From the NCBI GenBank assembly GCA_937907205.1, contig CALESE010000136.1, positions 1 to 19,085 on the forward strand: a stretch of 19,085 nt of DNA. Direction: 5' to 3'. The notes under the pieces are model-generated. The model was not told the DNA's origin, did no database searches, and saw only the letters and a list, made by a program, of their open reading frames with translations. A program made the position numbers and the translations under genes. The first letter of the stretch is position 1; every line of letters starts with the position of its first letter. Of this stretch, positions 16,024 through 19,085 are shown piece by piece. This stretch comes from an uncultured Romboutsia sp. GTDB lineage: Bacteria; Bacillota; Clostridia; Peptostreptococcales; Peptostreptococcaceae.

Positions 16024-16096
16024 TTCGCTTCGCTCATTTCGCCAACGATATATCCTTGCTCCCGCTACGGATACATCCGTTGCTCAAAAATGTCAT
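16024..16096. repeat. GC-richer palindromic element, possible small interspersed repeat or structured RNA
   Basis: About half the bases are G or C, against under a third in the surroundings. An imperfect inverted repeat pairs CAACGATATATCC (16043-16055) with GGATACATCCGTTG (16069-16082): 13 pairs in the minus-strand RNA with one bulged G and one GU pair, around a 13-nt loop rich in G on that strand. TTGCTC occurs twice (16056-16061, 16080-16085), TTCGC three times to the left (from 16024), and an AAAAATG/CATTTTT dyad flanks the right side. It resembles the small palindromic repeats scattered in clostridial intergenic regions, but only one copy lies in the window, so its repeat status is an inference. 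Confidence 0.45.
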
Positions 16097-16181
16097 TTTT
16101 TACGTTTACAAAATTATTGATATAACTTATATTCATAGGTTATGCACAATATTTTTCATAATATAATTTCCTTATACGTAA

Positions 16182-16215
16182 AAAATACTCTAGTCATAAA
16201 TAACTAGAGTATTTT
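16182..16215 (-). terminator. Rho-independent terminator after pycA
   Basis: A perfect 13-bp stem (16182-16194 with 16203-16215) with an 8-nt loop begins three bases past the pycA stop codon. The minus strand continues with a run of T residues. Strong intrinsic terminator. Confidence 0.93.
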
Positions 16216-16217
16216 AT

Positions 16218-19085
16218 CTATTCTTTCATTATAATCAATAATTGTTTATCTCCTACCATTTCACCTTGTTTAACTTTTATATCATCTATAACTCCATCTG
16301 CCTTAGATACCATTACAGTTTCCATCTTCATTGCTTCGATTATAATTAACGGTTGGTTTTCTTTTACAATTTCTCCTTCTTTAACTAGTATATTAACTAC
16401 CTTACCTGGTATGCTTGCTCCAATTTGAAGAGGGTTATCCATATTAGCTTTTTCTATATCTTTAATTTGACCCGAAAAATTTTTATCCCTTATCTCTACA
16501 TCTCTTATCATTCCATTTAACTCAAATACTAAAGTTCGTTTACCATTCTTTTTTATATTACCTATATCAACTAATTTTATAGTTAATACCTTTCCTTCTT
16601 CTATTTCTACTTCACATTCTTCTCCTTCATTTAATCCATAGAAGAATACGTGACTTTCAAGTTTAGATATATCATTATATGACTGTAAATGTCTTAGATA
16701 ATCTTCATACACATTTGGGTAAAGTATATGACTTAATATATTTCTTATATTTGAATTCATATTAAATTTATTATCCAAATACAATTTTGCACTATTAAAA
16801 TCTTCAGTTGGTATCAAAAGCCCTGGTCTAATATTAATAGGCTTCTCACCTTTTAGTACAACCTTTTGTACATCTTCTGGTATTCCACCTTCTGGCTGTC
16901 CTATTAACCCTTTACAATAGCTTACTACAGAATCTGGAAAAGATAATTTACTCCCAATTTCCATAAAGTTGTCTTTATTTATTTTGTTCTTTGTCATAAA
17001 TATAGCTAAATCACCAACTACTTTAGATGAAGGTGTAACTTTAATAATATCCCCTAATATATCATTTGCCTCTTTATATTTTTCTTTTACTTTATCAAAT
17101 TTATCACTTAACCCTAGACCTTCTACTTGTGGTTTTAAATTTGTGTATTGTCCTCCTGGTATTTCATATTTATATATTTCTGCAGAAGGATTTATCAAAT
17201 CACTTTCAAATCTACAATAAACTTTTCGTAAATCTTTATAATAGCTACCTATCTCTTCATATCCATATAAATCTATTTCTGTATCTCTTTCTGTGTTTTT
17301 TAATGCTTCAACTAATGCATTTAAAGATGGCTGACTTGTAAATCCTGCCATAGTTTCAATAGCTCCATCTACTATATCTACACCAGCTTGTGATGCCATT
17401 AAGCATGTTGCTATACCGTTACCACTAGTGTCATGAGTATGAAGATGTATTGGAATACTTATATTTTCTTTTAAAGTTTTAATTAGATGATAAGCAGCAT
17501 ATGGTTTTAAAAGTCCTGCCATATCTTTAATACAGATTATATCTACATCCAATTTTTCTAATTCTTTTGCCATATTTACATAATACTCTAAACTATATTT
17601 ACTTTTAGTTCTACTTAGCACATCTCCTGTATAACATATAGTTCCTTCTACAATTTTACCAGTTTCCAATGCTGCACTTATAGAAGGTTTCATATTTTCT
17701 ATCCAATTTAAAGAATCAAATATTCTAAATATATCTATACCTTGACTTGCTGATTCTTTTAGAAACCTTTCTATAACATTATCTGGATAACTCTTATAAC
17801 CTACTCCATTTGATGCTCTAAATAACATCTGAAACATTATATTAGGTATTCTTTCTCTTAGCTTTTGTAATCTAATCCAAGGTGATTCATTTAAAAATCT
17901 ATATGCAACGTCAAATGTTGCTCCACCCCACATCTCTAATGAGAATAAATCTTTCATATAATCATTTGTTGGTTTTGCTATATTAACTAAATCATAAGTT
18001 CTAAATCTTGTAGCTAATAATGATTGGTGTGCATCTCTCATTGTTGTATCTGTTAATAATAATTTTTTTTCATTTTTAATACTCTCTATATATTCTTTTT
18101 TACCTAATTTACTAAATAAGTCTCTACTACCTTCCGACTTAATTAATTTAGTATCTATATTGGGTTTATGAAGAGATTCAAATATTGGTTTTTTAGTGCA
18201 ATTATTATCATTTACAACTACATTGCCTATAAATTGAAGTAATTTCGTTCCTCTATCTTTACTTTCTTTTATATTAAATAATGATGGATTATTATCTATA
18301 AACTTTGTACTACATTTCCCTTCCATAAATATAGGATTACTTAATACATTAACCAAAAATCCTACATTAGTTTTTACACCTCTAACTCTTAACTCTTTTA
18401 TGGATCTTATAGTTTTATTTATTGCTCCCTTAAAAGTTCTATCCCAAGAAATAGTTTTAACTAATAAACTATCATAATAAGGACTTATATTTGACCCTGT
18501 GAATCCATTTCCTCCATCTAATCTAATACCATTACCAGATCCAGTTCTATAAACTTGTATTTTACCTGTATCTGGCATAAAATTATTTTTTGGATCCTCT
18601 GTAGTTATTCTACATTGAATAGAGTAACCTTTTACTTGTATATCTTCTTGTGATTTTATATTTACTTCTTCGCTATTTAAACTATATCCTTGAGCTATAA
18701 GTATCTGACTTTGTACTATATCTATACCTGTTATCATCTCAGTTACAGTATGTTCTACTTGTATTCTAGGGTTCATTTCTATAAAGTAATAACTTCCATC
18801 ATCATCTACTAAAAACTCTAACGTTCCTGCGCTTATATACCCAACATAATTAGCTATTTTTAGTGCATCGTTACACAAATTTTCCCTTATATCATCATCT
18901 AATGAAAATGCTGGTGCATATTCTATAATTTTTTGGTGTCTTCTCTGTACAGAACAATCTCTTTCATATAAATGAACTATATTTCCTTCTTTATCTCCTA
19001 ATACTTGAACTTCTATATGCTTTGGGTTTGATATATAGTAAACGAACTTAATAATAAAGGTATAAAAACTATTAAATAAGTTAAC
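16218..19085 (-). CDS. pycA: Pyruvate carboxylase, 5' part missing
   Basis: Pyruvate carboxylase converts pyruvate, bicarbonate and ATP to oxaloacetate. The frame stays open to the right edge, giving 955 visible residues; a full enzyme is about 1140-1150, so roughly the first 200 are missing. Present are the later half of biotin carboxylase (ERDCSVQRRHQK, then EMNPRIQVEH about 103-112), the carboxyltransferase domain (DTTMRDAHQS about 346-355, CIKDMAG with the lysine that is carbamylated in the family, metal ligands in HLHTHDTSG), and the biotin carrier domain with EAMKMET, biotinyl Lys codon 16326-16328. The stretch 19038-19085 does not read as pyruvate carboxylase: the expected Glu-Lys before YISNPKHIEVQ is replaced and nothing upstream fits. 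The gene may be interrupted there. No start codon is visible. A strong terminator follows. Confidence 0.95.
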   Translation of the reverse strand, partial: VNLFNSFYTFIIKFVYYISNPKHIEVQVLGDKEGNIVHLYERDCSVQRRHQKIIEYAPAFSLDDDIRENLCNDALKIANYVGYISAGTLEFLVDDDGSYYFIEMNPRIQVEHTVTEMITGIDIVQSQILIAQGYSLNSEEVNIKSQEDIQVKGYSIQCRITTEDPKNNFMPDTGKIQVYRTGSGNGIRLDGGNGFTGSNISPYYDSLLVKTISWDRTFKGAINKTIRSIKELRVRGVKTNVGFLVNVLSNPIFMEGKCSTKFIDNNPSLFNIKESKDRGTKLLQFIGNVVVNDNNCTKKPIFESLHKPNIDTKLIKSEGSRDLFSKLGKKEYIESIKNEKKLLLTDTTMRDAHQSLLATRFRTYDLVNIAKPTNDYMKDLFSLEMWGGATFDVAYRFLNESPWIRLQKLRERIPNIMFQMLFRASNGVGYKSYPDNVIERFLKESASQGIDIFRIFDSLNWIENMKPSISAALETGKIVEGTICYTGDVLSRTKSKYSLEYYVNMAKELEKLDVDIICIKDMAGLLKPYAAYHLIKTLKENISIPIHLHTHDTSGNGIATCLMASQAGVDIVDGAIETMAGFTSQPSLNALVEALKNTERDTEIDLYGYEEIGSYYKDLRKVYCRFESDLINPSAEIYKYEIPGGQYTNLKPQVEGLGLSDKFDKVKEKYKEANDILGDIIKVTPSSKVVGDLAIFMTKNKINKDNFMEIGSKLSFPDSVVSYCKGLIGQPEGGIPEDVQKVVLKGEKPINIRPGLLIPTEDFNSAKLYLDNKFNMNSNIRNILSHILYPNVYEDYLRHLQSYNDISKLESHVFFYGLNEGEECEVEIEEGKVLTIKLVDIGNIKKNGKRTLVFELNGMIRDVEIRDKNFSGQIKDIEKANMDNPLQIGASIPGKVVNILVKEGEIVKENQPLIIIEAMKMETVMVSKADGVIDDIKVKQGEMVGDKQLLIIMKE

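Larger units (their letters stand above)
15764..16217. other. Intergenic region between pycA and the EF-G-like gene
   Basis: This 454-nt gap holds the pycA terminator (16182-16215), a GC-richer palindromic element (16024-16096) and otherwise very AT-rich DNA. A minus-strand TATAAT (15876-15871) could be the -10 of the EF-G-like gene, but its -35 (TAGAGA at 17 bp) is poor. A TTATGCACA on the plus strand (16140-16148) fits only a relaxed DnaA-box pattern. I see no protein-coding gene with a ribosome-binding site here. Confidence 0.6.

Noticed and set aside
16034..16096. A 20-codon minus-strand ATG frame inside the palindromic element
   Set aside because: No ribosome-binding site precedes the ATG, and the frame lies on a hairpin that explains its unusual composition. 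It is treated as part of the repeat element.
16140..16148. Second DnaA box (TTATGCACA)
   Set aside because: Matches only a relaxed consensus and stands alone; too little to support function.

Overview
The window is AT-rich chromosomal DNA (roughly 28-30% GC by eye) from a low-GC Gram-positive anaerobe of the Clostridia. The protein sequences and gene order (pyruvate carboxylase, clpC, radA-disA, yacL, ispDF, proS, gltX, cysS, mrnC) fit the family Peptostreptococcaceae, the Clostridioides/Romboutsia/Paraclostridium neighbourhood. This is inferred from gene order and residue patterns; no database was searched. Every gene supported here lies on the minus strand, so transcription runs from the right edge to the left.

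In transcription order: a 5'-incomplete pyruvate carboxylase (16218-19085) with a strong terminator; a 454-nt gap holding a compact GC-richer palindromic element (about 16024-16096); an EF-G-2-like translational GTPase (13850-15763) with a long perfect-dyad terminator; clpC (11201-13645), which reads from GTG and has no ctsR-mcsA-mcsB genes before it; radA and disA only 2 nt apart; yacL (PIN-TRAM membrane protein) behind its own near-consensus promoter; a terminator; the MEP-pathway pair ispD-ispF; a complete T-box riboswitch with a proline CCA specifier controlling proS; gltX behind a promoter overlapped by a dyad; a 50-codon small protein; cysS; and mrnC, followed by two tandem hairpins.

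The genes are mostly housekeeping: three aminoacyl-tRNA synthetases, 23S rRNA maturation (MrnC), isoprenoid precursors (IspD, IspF), DNA repair with c-di-AMP synthesis (RadA, DisA), protein quality control (ClpC) and anaplerosis (Pyc). No CRISPR array, tRNA, rRNA or complete insertion sequence was seen. I did not find a convincing undescribed system. The observations most worth checking are the abrupt loss of pyruvate carboxylase similarity 48 bases from the right edge, the palindromic element upstream of the EF-G-like gene, the altered clpC context, and the intercistronic terminator before ispD.
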